Assembly (NCBI RefSeq): GCF_000220705.2
Contig: NZ_CP023202.1
Coordinates: forward strand, 3,720,001-3,784,000
Source of the DNA: Streptomyces xinghaiensis S187
GTDB lineage: Bacteria > Actinomycetota > Actinomycetes > Streptomycetales > Streptomycetaceae
Length of the DNA stretch: 64,000 nucleotides
Direction: 5' to 3'
Below, in pieces: positions 1 through 8,034 of this stretch. The notes beneath the pieces were generated by a model, which saw only the letters and a list, made by a program, of their open reading frames with translations, was not told where the DNA came from and did no database searches. The stretch's first letter is position 1; every line of letters starts with the position of its first letter. The translations under genes were made by a program, and so were the position numbers.

Positions 1-525
1 CGGATCGATCCCTACGATCCCGCCATGATCCAGCCGTCGAGCATCGACGTGCGGCTGGACCGCTACTTCCGGGTGTTCGAGAACCACCGGTACCCCCACA
101 TCGACCCCGCCGTCGAACAGTCCGATCTGACGCGGCTGGTCGAGCCCGAGGGGGACGAGGCGTTCATCCTGCACCCCGGCGAGTTCGTGCTCGCCTCGAC
201 CTACGAGGTCATCACGCTGCCGGACGATCTCGCCTCCCGGCTGGAGGGCAAGTCCAGCCTCGGCCGGCTCGGGCTGCTGACCCACTCCACCGCCGGCTTC
301 ATCGACCCCGGCTTCTCCGGCCATGTGACGCTCGAACTCTCCAACATGGCCACGCTGCCCATCAAGCTCTGGCCCGGGATGAAGATCGGGCAGCTCTGCA
401 TGTTCAAGCTCGCCTCACCGGCGGAGCACCCCTACGGCTCCGCCGCATACGGCTCCCGCTACCAGGGGCAGCGCGGGCCGACTCCTTCGCGCTCGTATCT
501 CAATTTCCACCGGACCCAGGTCTGA
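1..525 (+). CDS. dcd: dCTP deaminase, 5'-truncated by window edge
   Basis: Deaminates dCTP to dUTP and ammonia in pyrimidine deoxynucleotide synthesis; cytosolic trimer of the Dcd/dUTPase fold. The reading frame is open from base 1 (R-I-D-P-Y-D) through an internal Met at base 25, so the true start lies upstream; about 17 residues should be missing, judging from the usual 191-residue Streptomyces protein. Family landmarks are visible: the QPSSIDVRL strand, the GKSSLGRLGL phosphate-binding and catalytic segment, and the THSTAGFIDPGFSGHVTLEL core that holds the catalytic Glu. The end (YLNFHRTQV) is typical of the family. The gene ends 387 bases before the next coding region, so it is the last gene of whatever unit lies upstream. 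Identification is secure; only the 5' end is unseen. Confidence 0.97.
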   Translation, partial: RIDPYDPAMIQPSSIDVRLDRYFRVFENHRYPHIDPAVEQSDLTRLVEPEGDEAFILHPGEFVLASTYEVITLPDDLASRLEGKSSLGRLGLLTHSTAGFIDPGFSGHVTLELSNMATLPIKLWPGMKIGQLCMFKLASPAEHPYGSAAYGSRYQGQRGPTPSRSYLNFHRTQV

Positions 526-912
526 GGCCCCCGTCGCCTTGATGCGGTGACGGCACGCCCCTCGACGGGCGGTGCGCAAAACGGCTGTTCCGCGAGCTTC
601 CCTTACTTTTCGTCGCGGCCATGAGGCCCTTTCGTGGGCATTCTTGTGGTGTGATGGAAATCTTCAGTCGGCATATGTGCTCGTGTGGTTATGTGATGTA
701 TTTCGATCACCCATGGCCGATATTGTCGTAATTCACTCAAATGCGCTGTGTTGTGACGTTCTCCAGCGGCTGATCTGGCGTTTGATTCGGGGGTCGAAGA
801 ACAGAGCGTTGAACCCTGATGCCGTCGTTATGGGGAAAGGCAAAACGGTTCGGCGTGCCGGCCAAGAGCCGTGAAAAATTCCTCACAATTCCGCGCAGGA
901 GTAGGGCTCGCC
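526..912. other. intergenic region, AT-richer than surroundings
   Basis: 387 bases between dcd and the DUF3494 gene. The first ~50 bases can form a short imperfect hairpin (around 552-573) that may end dcd transcription. Roughly 590-870 is visibly richer in A/T than flanking DNA and probably carries the promoter and leader of the secreted ice-binding-like protein. An open frame at 572-874 has no convincing ribosome site, no recognisable domain and poor codon bias, so I do not call a gene. Confidence 0.5.
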
Positions 913-2256
913 ATGACACTGAACATCTCTTGTGTGCCTCGTTGGCGCACGCTTTCCACCTGGATCGCGGCCGCCCTGGCCGTGGCAGTCGCCACCTTCG
1001 CGGTGGCCATGATGCCGACGCGAGCGCACGCCATCGCAACGGCCGTCCCGCTCGGCACCGCCGACTCCTTCGCGGTGCTGGCGGGTCAGTCGGTCACCAA
1101 CACCGGTCCGACCGTGGTGACCGGCGACCTCGGAGTGAGCCCGGGAACGGCGATCACCGGATTTCCTCCCGGCCTGGTGATCGGCAGTGTGCATTCCGCC
1201 GATGCCGTGGCACTGCAGGCAAAGACCGACTTGACCACCGCATACATCAACGCCGCCAGCCAGGCTCCGGATGCCAGCATCTCCGGTGACCTGGGCGGCC
1301 TGACGCTGACTCCGGGTGTCTACAACGCCTCTTCCTCCATCGGACTCACCGGCACACTCACGCTGGACGCCCAGGGCGACCCCAACGCGGTGTGGGTGTT
1401 CCAGGTCGGATCGACGCTGACGACGGCGTCCGCCAGCCGCGTGCTCCTGGTCAACGGTGCCTCGCCGTGCAACGTCTTCTGGCAGGTCGGGAGTTCCGCC
1501 ACGATCGGCACCGACTCGACCTTCGTCGGCACGATCCTGGCCCAGGCGTCGATCACCGTCACTTCGGGGGCGACCATCGACGGCCGCGCGCTGGCGCGGA
1601 GCGGCTCCGTGACGATGGACAACAACAGGATCACGCGGCCGTCGTGTGCGGGCACCACCACCGGCGGAACCACCGGCGGGACCACTGGGGGAACCACTGG
1701 TGGGACCACCGGGGCGACCACGGGCGGGACCACCACCGGTACCACTACGGGCGGAACGACCACAGGCCTGGTCGGCGGCCTCATCGGCGGCCTCTTCCCC
1801 GGCGGCACCACGGGTGCCACAACGGGTGCCACCACAGGCACCACAACGGGTGCCACCGTGGGCAGCACCGCGGGCGGGTTCCCAGGGTTCCCGGGCGGCA
1901 CCATCGCCGGGACGACGGGCGGCGACGACGGTGGCCAGACCATCGGTGGTGGAGACGGCGGCAAAGACCACGGCAAGCACGGCAAGCACGGCAAGCACCA
2001 CGGTGATCATGGTGGCAAGCACCATGGCGAGCACCACGGCCAGCAGTGCGAACACCCCGGCAAGCACGGCAAGCACCAGGGTGAGCACCACGCCAAGCAC
2101 GGTGAGCACCATGGCGAGCATCACGCCCAGAAGGGTGAGCACGGCAAGCACCACAGCAAGCACCACGGTCAGCACTGCGGCCACCATGAGCACGAGAAGC
2201 ACAAGGACCGGCGAGGTCATGAGGCCCATCAGGGCCACACCGGCAACCACGTGTGA
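913..2256 (+). CDS. secreted DUF3494 (ice-binding-like) protein with Thr/Gly and Lys/His repeat tail
   Basis: Predicted exported protein. ATG 913 is preferred over an upstream in-frame GTG at 871 because AGGAG (897-901) sits 11 bases before it and the protein then begins with a good signal peptide: R10/R12, hydrophobic stretch from about 17 to 34, likely cleavage after A-H-A at 40. Residues about 41-252 form a DUF3494 domain, the beta-solenoid of bacterial ice-binding proteins, with typical pieces such as GDLGVSPGTAITGFPPG, TLTPGVYNASSSIGLTGTLTLDAQ and ATIDGRALARSGSVTMDNN. It continues into a GGTT/TGAT-rich linker (about 253-350) and then a tail dominated by His, Lys and Gly to residue 447. 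DUF3494 proteins bind ice or serve as adhesins. The tail looks metal- or polyanion-binding, which is inference. No cell-wall sorting signal is visible. It is probably a single-gene unit. Confidence 0.85.
   Translation: MTLNISCVPRWRTLSTWIAAALAVAVATFAVAMMPTRAHAIATAVPLGTADSFAVLAGQSVTNTGPTVVTGDLGVSPGTAITGFPPGLVIGSVHSADAVALQAKTDLTTAYINAASQAPDASISGDLGGLTLTPGVYNASSSIGLTGTLTLDAQGDPNAVWVFQVGSTLTTASASRVLLVNGASPCNVFWQVGSSATIGTDSTFVGTILAQASITVTSGATIDGRALARSGSVTMDNNRITRPSCAGTTTGGTTGGTTGGTTGGTTGATTGGTTTGTTTGGTTTGLVGGLIGGLFPGGTTGATTGATTGTTTGATVGSTAGGFPGFPGGTIAGTTGGDDGGQTIGGGDGGKDHGKHGKHGKHHGDHGGKHHGEHHGQQCEHPGKHGKHQGEHHAKHGEHHGEHHAQKGEHGKHHSKHHGQHCGHHEHEKHKDRRGHEAHQGHTGNHV
1651..1758 (+). repeat. degenerate 12-bp ACCACCGGCGGG-type tandem repeats in DUF3494 gene
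   Basis: Imperfect 12-base units reading ACC-ACN-GGN-GGN encode a Gly-Gly-Thr-Thr repeat linker after the ice-binding domain. A related GTTGA/GATTG block follows at about 1800-1860. Copy number is likely to vary between strains. Confidence 0.8.
1960..2210 (+). repeat. Lys/His/Gly-rich repeat tail (AAGCACGGC / GAGCACCAC units)
   Basis: Short imperfect repeats of AAGCAC, GGCAAGCAC and GAGCACCAC encode a run of H-G-K-H and G-E-H-H units. The translated segment is dominated by His, Lys, Gly and Glu, with only two Cys, and forms the C-terminus of the secreted protein. Confidence 0.8.
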
Positions 2257-2595
2257 TGGTCACGAGGGGCGTGCCTGATCTCGGCTCGGGCCGGGAGAGC
2301 GGGAAGGCGTAGCCGGCCTCCCGTACCACCCCCTCTGCCGGTTCCCCACCGGGCAGTTGCCCTCCCTCAGTGGCTCGCGGACACGCGCGCAGCGCGGTGG
2401 GACGGACGGTGCGCGGCGGATCCCCCGGGGTACCGCCGCGCACCGTTCGAGAGCACCACCCGGAAACCCGGAAGCCCCGGAAGCCCGGAAACCGGAAAGG
2501 GAACGGCCTCGGCGCGGAGCCGTCGGGCGACGCGCGCAGCGGGGTTGTCGAGCAGCGGAACGAGAGCAGTCAGAACGGAAGGACCGAGTGCGGCC
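2257..2595. other. intergenic region before the DUF5819 gene
   Basis: 339 bases with no convincing gene. A direct-repeat-like run of GGAAACCCGGAAGCCC units lies near 2460-2500. Overlapping open frames here (from about 2357) have no ribosome site or recognisable domain and are read as GC-driven shadows. Confidence 0.4.
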
Positions 2596-3357
2596 GTGAC
2601 GAGTGCCACCCCATCACTTCACGTCGGAGAACCGGACGGCGCGCCGGATGGCGGCCCGGCCGGCGAAGACCGGACCACGGAGCCCGTGAGGCCTTCCCCG
2701 CAGGGATCCGGCCGAGGATTCGCGGGACTCTCGCGGCCGGTGAGGACGGCCGCCGGCGGCGCGGTGATCTTGTGCCTGGTGGTGTCCCTTCTCCATGTAC
2801 TTCTGGTGTTTCTGCATATCGCGCCCTCGAACAGGATCTCGCAGCATTACGGCAAGCAGATCAACGCTTGGATCTACCCGCTCTTCGAACAGAACTGGCG
2901 GCTCTTCGCGCCGAACCCCGAGTCCGTCAACCACCGGATCTCGGTGCGGACCCTGCGGACTTCCGCCGACGGCGACGCTCACGTCAGCGGCTGGTTCGAC
3001 CTGACGGCCCTCGACACCTCCGCCGTCGAGCACAACCCGTTCCCGAGCCACACGGCGCAGAACACTCTCCGCCGCGCCTGGACGGCCTATCTCGAGACAT
3101 ACGGCGGCGAGGACGAAGCACGCTCGGACCGGGCCCTGATGATCCGGGACTACCTGCGGAACATCGCGGCGGAGCGCGTCCGCGCCCATCGGCCCGGGCC
3201 CGGCGACTTCACGTCGATCCAGCTGAGGGTGGTCACGCAGCCGATCGCCCCGCCCCGCCCGGAGGGCGGTCCCGCGGCGGCTGCGCCCGCCCCGCCCCCC
3301 GCGCCCGCGAACACCAGGCATCTCCCGTGGTGGAAGGTGGCGAACCATGCCGGCTGA
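2596..3357 (+). CDS. DUF5819 family membrane-anchored protein
   Basis: Function unknown. The frame can be read back to a TTG at 2545; I prefer GTG 2596, with GGAAGGA (2577-2583) 12 bases upstream, but the start is uncertain. After a disordered, charged N-terminus there is one hydrophobic segment (AGGAVILCLVVSLLHVLLVF, about residues 53-76). A conserved soluble part follows, with W-I-Y-P-L-F-E-Q-N-W-R-L-F-A-P-N-P, the signature by which I recognise DUF5819. The C-terminus is Pro/Ala-rich. It overlaps the HTTM gene by 11 bases, and DUF5819/HTTM pairs recur in actinomycetes, so the two products probably act together at the membrane. Confidence 0.75.
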   Translation: MTSATPSLHVGEPDGAPDGGPAGEDRTTEPVRPSPQGSGRGFAGLSRPVRTAAGGAVILCLVVSLLHVLLVFLHIAPSNRISQHYGKQINAWIYPLFEQNWRLFAPNPESVNHRISVRTLRTSADGDAHVSGWFDLTALDTSAVEHNPFPSHTAQNTLRRAWTAYLETYGGEDEARSDRALMIRDYLRNIAAERVRAHRPGPGDFTSIQLRVVTQPIAPPRPEGGPAAAAPAPPPAPANTRHLPWWKVANHAG

Positions 3358-4489
3358 GCAGGCTTCTCTTCCCGCGTCCCCGTCGCCCCGTACGGACCCG
3401 GGGACCACCGGGGCGGGCGCACGGCGGCGGTCCGGCCGCCTCGCCGCGCTCCGCACCACCCTGACCGAGCGGCCGGTCTCCCTCTACGCGGCATCGGTGC
3501 TGCGGATCGGGTACGGCCTCCTCTATCTCGCCTTCCTGCTGCGGGAGTTCCCGCACCGGCACGAGATCTGGGGCCCGGGCTCCCCCTGGACCCCCGCCCT
3601 CGCGGCTCAGCTGTTCGAGCAGACGGGCTGGTCGAGCATCCTCCTGCTGTCCGACAGCCGCGTGTACTTCGAGTTCTGCTACGGGCTGGCTCTCCTCACC
3701 TCCGCTCTCTTCATGCTGGGCTGGCGGACCCGGGCGATGTCCGTGGTGTTCGCCGTCGTGGTGGCCTCCTTCCACGCGCGGGCCATCCTGATGACGGACG
3801 GGGGAGACAATCTGATGCTCCTCATGGCCGTCTACCTCTGCTTCACCGCCTGCGGCCGGCGCTGGTCCCTCGACGCGCGCAGGCGCCGGCTCCGGGCTTC
3901 CGCGAGCGGGGCCGGGTCCCCGCCGGCCGGGGCGGAGGCGGACGCGTCCCGTCTTCTGCCGCAGCTCGGCGCCGCTCGCCGGCTCCTGGTCACCGTGGCG
4001 CACAACTGCGGTCTCTTCGTCATCGCCGCCCAGGTGTGCCTGCTCTACGGTTCCGCCGGTCTGTACAAGGTGCAGGGCAGCTTCTGGGCGGACGGGACCG
4101 CGCTGCACTACGTCGTGAACCTCGACCTGTTCCGGCCCTGGCCCGCGCTCTCGCAGATGGTGGACGAGCGCTGGCTGTTCGTCGCCGCCGCCGGCTATCT
4201 GACGGTGCTCCTGCAGCTGGCCCTGCCGTTCGTTCTGTTCGGGAGGTTCAAGTACCCCGTCCTGGTCATGCTGCTCGGCATGCACCTGGGCATCGCCGTC
4301 CTCATGGGGCTGCCGCTGTTCTCCGGCGCGATGATCGTCGCGGATGCCGTGTTCCTGCCGGACCGCTTCTACCGGGCCCTGGCCGAGAGGGGGCGGCGCG
4401 CGGTCCGGCGGGTGGCCTCCGGGGGCGGGCGGAGCCCGTCCCGGTCGGACGCCGCGCTGGTACCGCCGCAGCCCGGGCCGGCCGGATGA
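3347..4489 (+). CDS. HTTM-domain polytopic membrane protein
   Basis: 380 residues. After about 35 charged residues the protein is largely transmembrane: segments near 44-65 (LYAASVLRIGYGLLYLAFLL), 105-125, 128-145, 160-175, 220-240, 275-300 and 300-325. HTTM (horizontally transferred transmembrane) is the membrane domain shared with vitamin-K-dependent gamma-carboxylase; in bacteria its substrate is generally unknown. GLYKVQGSFWADGTALHY near residue 240 is the characteristic HTTM stretch. A full carboxylase would be much longer, so this is an HTTM-only form. The start overlaps the DUF5819 reading frame, implying co-translation. It ends 47 bases before a strong hairpin terminator. Confidence 0.82.
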   Translation: MPAEQASLPASPSPRTDPGTTGAGARRRSGRLAALRTTLTERPVSLYAASVLRIGYGLLYLAFLLREFPHRHEIWGPGSPWTPALAAQLFEQTGWSSILLLSDSRVYFEFCYGLALLTSALFMLGWRTRAMSVVFAVVVASFHARAILMTDGGDNLMLLMAVYLCFTACGRRWSLDARRRRLRASASGAGSPPAGAEADASRLLPQLGAARRLLVTVAHNCGLFVIAAQVCLLYGSAGLYKVQGSFWADGTALHYVVNLDLFRPWPALSQMVDERWLFVAAAGYLTVLLQLALPFVLFGRFKYPVLVMLLGMHLGIAVLMGLPLFSGAMIVADAVFLPDRFYRALAERGRRAVRRVASGGGRSPSRSDAALVPPQPGPAG

Positions 4490-4535
4490 CGGCCGGTGCA
4501 CCACCGGCACGGTGAGCCGGCCGGAGGATGCAGGA

Positions 4536-4564
4536 GGGCCCCGTTCCGTGACGGAGCGGGGCCC
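4536..4564. terminator. bidirectional rho-independent-type hairpin
   Basis: Arms GGGCCCCG...CCGT and ACGG...CGGGGCCC form a stem of about 13 bp, one G.T wobble, with a minimal loop. It lies between the ends of the HTTM gene (+) and the YIP1 gene (-), so it can serve both. Confidence 0.8.
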
Positions 4565-4618
4565 TTCGGTACGTGGTCTACGTCGTCTCCGGCGGCGGTG
4601 TGCCGGCGTACGCGCGTC

Positions 4619-5563
4619 CTAGAACGTGCCGAGCTTCAGCAGCGCCAGCAGCGCCGCGAGCTGGATCGCCGAGGCACCCAGGGCCTTCGGCCACGGCAGG
4701 TCGTGCGACTTGCTCACCATCGAGGTGAACAGCGCGGCGGCCGCCAGCCAGGTCAGCCAGCCCACCACCTGCACCACGGTGTTGTCACCGCTCATGAACA
4801 TCCCGAGCAGGAGCCGGGGCGCGTCCGTGATCGCCATGATCAGCATGGAGAGGCCCACGGTCGGCTGCCAGGTGCCGTTGCCGCCGAGCTGCCGCGCGAG
4901 GGTGTGGGTGACGGCGCCCAGGATCAGCGCGCTGAGGACGATCGCGATGCCACTGCTGATGACCCACGGAATGCTGTTGGAGAGGGTCGCGTTCAGCACG
5001 TCCTCGCGGGCGTCCGCGAAGCCGAAGACCGCGAGCATGCCGTAGAGGAAGGTGACGGTGAGGGCGGGGCCCCACACCGGGTAGTCCCGCATCTGCCAGA
5101 AGGTGGCGCCCGGGCGGAACACGATGCCGCTCAGCAGCTGCTTCCAGTGCAGCCGCGGGCCGGCGGGCGGGGCGGGCTCCCCGCCGTACGGGTCGTAGCC
5201 GCCGCCGTGGCCCGGACCGTACGCGTCCGGTGCGTCGCCGAGGGAGAACGCCTGCGTGTGGCCCGGGTTGTTGGCGTACGGGTCGTGGCCGTGCGCCGCC
5301 CGCCCGGGGGCGCCGTGCGCCGGGCCGCCGTGACCCTGGTGCGGATCGTGGCCGCCGAAGTACTCCGGGCCCTCGCCCGGACCGCCCTGGCCGCCGCCGT
5401 GCCCCGTCCACTGCTGGTGCGGGGCGGGCGGTGCGGTCGGGGGCGCGGGCTGCCCGCCGTACGGCGGTCCGTACGGCTGCTGCCGCTGCCCTGGTCGGTA
5501 CTGCGGGGCCTGCTGCTGCGCGGAGCGGGAGTCCCGGCCGCGTCCCATCCTGAATCCAGCCAC
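4619..5563 (-). CDS. YIP1 family membrane protein with Gly/Gln/Pro-rich N-terminus
   Basis: 314 residues. The first ~135 are low-complexity (Gln, Pro, Gly, His, Tyr) and probably disordered and cytosolic. After PRLHWKQLLSGIVFRPGATFWQMRD comes the YIP1-type domain with about five hydrophobic segments (around 160-178, 195-215, 240-258, 265-283, 292-310). Streptomyces YIP1 proteins of this layout have no proven role. The start is the GTG at 5561-5563; an ATG five codons on is possible, and neither has a strong ribosome site. It is convergent with the HTTM gene and appears monocistronic. Confidence 0.72.
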   Translation of the reverse strand: MAGFRMGRGRDSRSAQQQAPQYRPGQRQQPYGPPYGGQPAPPTAPPAPHQQWTGHGGGQGGPGEGPEYFGGHDPHQGHGGPAHGAPGRAAHGHDPYANNPGHTQAFSLGDAPDAYGPGHGGGYDPYGGEPAPPAGPRLHWKQLLSGIVFRPGATFWQMRDYPVWGPALTVTFLYGMLAVFGFADAREDVLNATLSNSIPWVISSGIAIVLSALILGAVTHTLARQLGGNGTWQPTVGLSMLIMAITDAPRLLLGMFMSGDNTVVQVVGWLTWLAAAALFTSMVSKSHDLPWPKALGASAIQLAALLALLKLGTF

Positions 5564-6116
5564 CGTTCGAACGTACCTGGTCGGCGGGGACGAGGTGCGC
5601 CCACGGCCCCAATGGCCCCTCTTTGCTGCCTACCTGTGACATCCCTTAGGGGGACCCGGTGGGGAAAACCCCAGGCGGGGAGGGGTGATGGCGACACGGG
5701 CGGGTTGCCGCCGCGCGGCGGTGGCGCGCATCCGCCCGCGGCGGCGCGGGAGTTGGCATCTGCCGGTGCCTCAGGGAGCGGGCGCACGAGGGTGGGTCAC
5801 GAGAGGCGCCGGGGCCGTGGTCCCGGGACCGGAGTGGGGCGGCGGGCGCGAGGGGCGGGAGTGTCAGTGGCGGCTGGCAGACTCCCTGCGAGTCGGCGGC
5901 GGGAAGGTGCTTCCACGGGGGGATGCACCATCCCGCACCGCCCCGCAGCGGGCCCCCGTGCGCTCCCGCGCAGGTGCCGGAGAGCGGGATGGCGCCGCGC
6001 CACGGCCGGGCCTCCGGTCCGGCCGTACGGCCCGGGCCTCCGGTCCGGACGTACGGCCCGGGTGTCCCGGGGTCCCGGGCGCGGCCGGGCCGTGGCGGGG
6101 CGCCGTCGTGCCCTCG
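5564..6116. other. 553-base non-coding region with GC-rich repeats
   Basis: Separates two minus-strand genes: upstream DNA of the YIP1 gene (5564-5700) and downstream DNA of the FG-GAP gene (to 6116). A frame at 5797-6234 on the minus strand overlaps the FG-GAP gene end and has no family match I recognise. The only clear structure is the 26-bp direct repeat at 6007-6058. Confidence 0.5.
6007..6058. repeat. two tandem 26-bp direct repeats
   Basis: Two adjacent copies beginning CGGGCCTCCGGTCCGG and ending CGTACGGCC differ at one base. Each copy is internally palindromic, so the array can fold into stacked hairpins about 60 bases downstream of the FG-GAP stop codon. It may act as that gene's terminator. 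Confidence 0.75.
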
Positions 6117-7694
6117 CTACTCGTCGATCGCGGCCCCGTAGCGCGCGTTGGCGGACGGTGCCGAGACGGAGCCCGCGCCGTACGTCCAGGAACCGGCGGC
6201 CGTCACGCCGCCGCTGCCCGCCGGGAGCACCCACACCACGCCGTCGTCGGTGTTCTCCCCCGGCGCCGCCGCGAGCAGCAGGTGCCGGCCGTCACCGTCC
6301 GGGTCGGCGAGGCGGACCTGGCCGCCGAAGCGGTCGGCGGTCTCCGGGACGCCGGGCACGTTCCCGGTGTCCTGGTTGACGTCCCGGACGCCGGTGGCGG
6401 TCAGCCCGCCCGCCGCGCCGCGCAGCACCCACACCGCGCCCGCGTCCGCGATCGAACCGATGTCCTCTCCCGGGGCGCCGACGGCCACGTCCGCGTAGCC
6501 GTCGCCGTCGGTGTCCGCGACGGAGAGGTCGGAGCCCCAGCCGTCGCCCTGTTCGGCGACGCCCGGTATGCCCGGGGAGTCCTGGGTCCACCACTGCGGC
6601 GGCGTCTCCGGGTCGGCGGCGCCGCCCTGTCCGGCCGGGCCGGACGCGCTGCCGTAGTAGACGCCGACGAGGCCGCCGGTGAGCGTGGCGCCGCCGTCGT
6701 CGGGGCTGCTGGGCTCGCCGGTGACGAGGTCGTCGAGGCCGTCGCCGTCGATGTCCCCGGAGGCCGCGGCGGGGCCGCCGCGCAGCTCGCGCTGGTACGC
6801 CAGGGCGTCCTGGCCGCCCGCGAAGTACATCGACCAGCCGTGGCCGGGCTCCGCGCCGGTGCTGAGGCCCGTGACGACGAGGTCCGCCCAGCCGTTGCCG
6901 TCGTAGTCGCCGGTGGTGACGGCATGGGGGCGGATGTTCTGCGCGGGCGCCGCGGTGAGGCGCGCGGAGCCGGAGCCGCCGGAGCGGCCGGGGCCCCGCA
7001 CGGCGTCGTTCCGCAGAACGGGTGTGCGGGCCCCGGCTTCGGCGCCGTCCCGGCCCTCGCTGCGGATGGAGAAGTCGCGGGCGGCCTCGAAGGCGTACAG
7101 CTGCAGCCCGTCGCGGTCGACCACGGCGAGCAGGTCGCCCGCGTTGCCCTCGTCGAAGAAGCGCGCCGCGGCCAGTCCGGTGCCGAAGGCCTGGTCCTTG
7201 GTGGGGGAGGTGGACTCCAGCCAGACGGAGCCGGTGCCGGTGAGGCCCTGCGGGGAGCCCCAGAGGACGACGGCGCCGCCGGCCCGGGCCGTGGTGCCGA
7301 TGGCCTCGTCCGGGATGCCGACGGCCGCGTCGTCGTAGCCGTCGCCGTCCAGGTCCCCGGTGGCCACGGCCTGGCCGAAGGCGTCGCCGGGCTCGGCCCC
7401 GCCGGGCACTCCGGCGCTGTCCTGGTGGAGGACCACGGCGTTGGAGGTCGTGAGACCGCCGGAGGTGCCGTACTGGACGGTGATGTACCCGGCGCCGGCG
7501 TCGCCGTTCACCGTGCCGCCGGGGGCGCCGATGAGGACGTCGTCGCGGCCGTCGCCGTTGAAGTCGCAGTTGCGGTCGGCGGCACGGATGCTGTCGTGGA
7601 CGCCCGCGTGCGCCACGGGGGCCGCGGCGAGCCCCGCGGCGGCCAGCAGGAGTAACGAGGCCGCCGTGACGGCGGCCGGACGGTTCTTGTGCAC
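6117..7694 (-). CDS. secreted FG-GAP/VCBS repeat protein (integrin-alpha-like beta-propeller) with TTA codon
   Basis: 525 residues. The start GTG (7692-7694) follows AAGGAG with an 8-base gap. Residues 1-30 are a signal peptide ending A-H-A. The rest is a run of FG-GAP repeats with calcium-loop motifs D-x-D/N-G-D/N-G-x-x-D: DFNGDGRDDVLIGAP near 43, DLDGDGYDDAAVG near 115, DYDGNGWADLVVTG near 255, DIDGDGLDDLVTGEP near 310, DTDGDGYADVAVGAPGE near 395, and a weaker DPDGDG near 460. This predicts a seven-bladed extracellular Ca-binding propeller. Partner or ligand is unknown. Codon 14, in the signal peptide, is TTA, the rare leucine codon read by bldA tRNA, so synthesis is probably tied to differentiation. 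Confidence 0.88.
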   Translation of the reverse strand: MHKNRPAAVTAASLLLLAAAGLAAAPVAHAGVHDSIRAADRNCDFNGDGRDDVLIGAPGGTVNGDAGAGYITVQYGTSGGLTTSNAVVLHQDSAGVPGGAEPGDAFGQAVATGDLDGDGYDDAAVGIPDEAIGTTARAGGAVVLWGSPQGLTGTGSVWLESTSPTKDQAFGTGLAAARFFDEGNAGDLLAVVDRDGLQLYAFEAARDFSIRSEGRDGAEAGARTPVLRNDAVRGPGRSGGSGSARLTAAPAQNIRPHAVTTGDYDGNGWADLVVTGLSTGAEPGHGWSMYFAGGQDALAYQRELRGGPAAASGDIDGDGLDDLVTGEPSSPDDGGATLTGGLVGVYYGSASGPAGQGGAADPETPPQWWTQDSPGIPGVAEQGDGWGSDLSVADTDGDGYADVAVGAPGEDIGSIADAGAVWVLRGAAGGLTATGVRDVNQDTGNVPGVPETADRFGGQVRLADPDGDGRHLLLAAAPGENTDDGVVWVLPAGSGGVTAAGSWTYGAGSVSAPSANARYGAAIDE

Positions 7695-8034
7695 TGAACG
7701 GCTCCTTGGTCGAGCGTCGAGCAGGGCCGGGCGGGCGCGGGGGGTGGGTGGCCGGGGAGGGCCCGGCGTCCCCCGGTGCCGGTTGGACGGTGGCGGGGGC
7801 GCGAGGGTTGTACGTCAGGTGTCGTACGGGACGGGCGGGGCGGGCCGCGCCCCGCCCCGCCCTCGCCGTGCAGGAGGCCGCCCTTGCCGCGCAGGGGGCC
7901 GCGCACGCCGGGCAGGAGACCCGCGCGCGGGAACGCCGACGGCCGGTGGCGCGGCACACGAGGTGCTGCGCCACCGGCCGTCCCGTGAACGCCCCGCGGG
8001 CCCTCCGCCGCGCGGGCCGCGCGGCGGGTGGTGG
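7695..8034. other. 340-base spacer with strong terminator
   Basis: Lies downstream of the iron-sulfur gene and upstream of the FG-GAP gene, both minus strand. It holds the 7939-7981 terminator and, nearer 7700, the FG-GAP ribosome site. No other gene is seen. Confidence 0.6.
7939..7981 (-). terminator. long hairpin terminator of the iron-sulfur oxidoreductase gene
   Basis: A perfect 14-bp outer stem (ACGGCCGGTGGCGC / GCGCCACCGGCCGT) continues through one G.T pair into GCAC/GTGC, giving about 19 bp with a 5-base loop. It starts 53 bases beyond the stop codon of the minus-strand gene. Confidence 0.82.

Noticed and set aside
572..874. Possible small gene upstream of the DUF3494 gene
   Set aside because: No ribosome site, no domain, codon positions not GC-biased, and it lies in the AT-rich promoter region.
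883..2250. Long minus-strand open frame opposite the DUF3494 gene
   Set aside because: It is a shadow of the plus-strand repeats, without ribosome site or family; high GC keeps antisense frames open.
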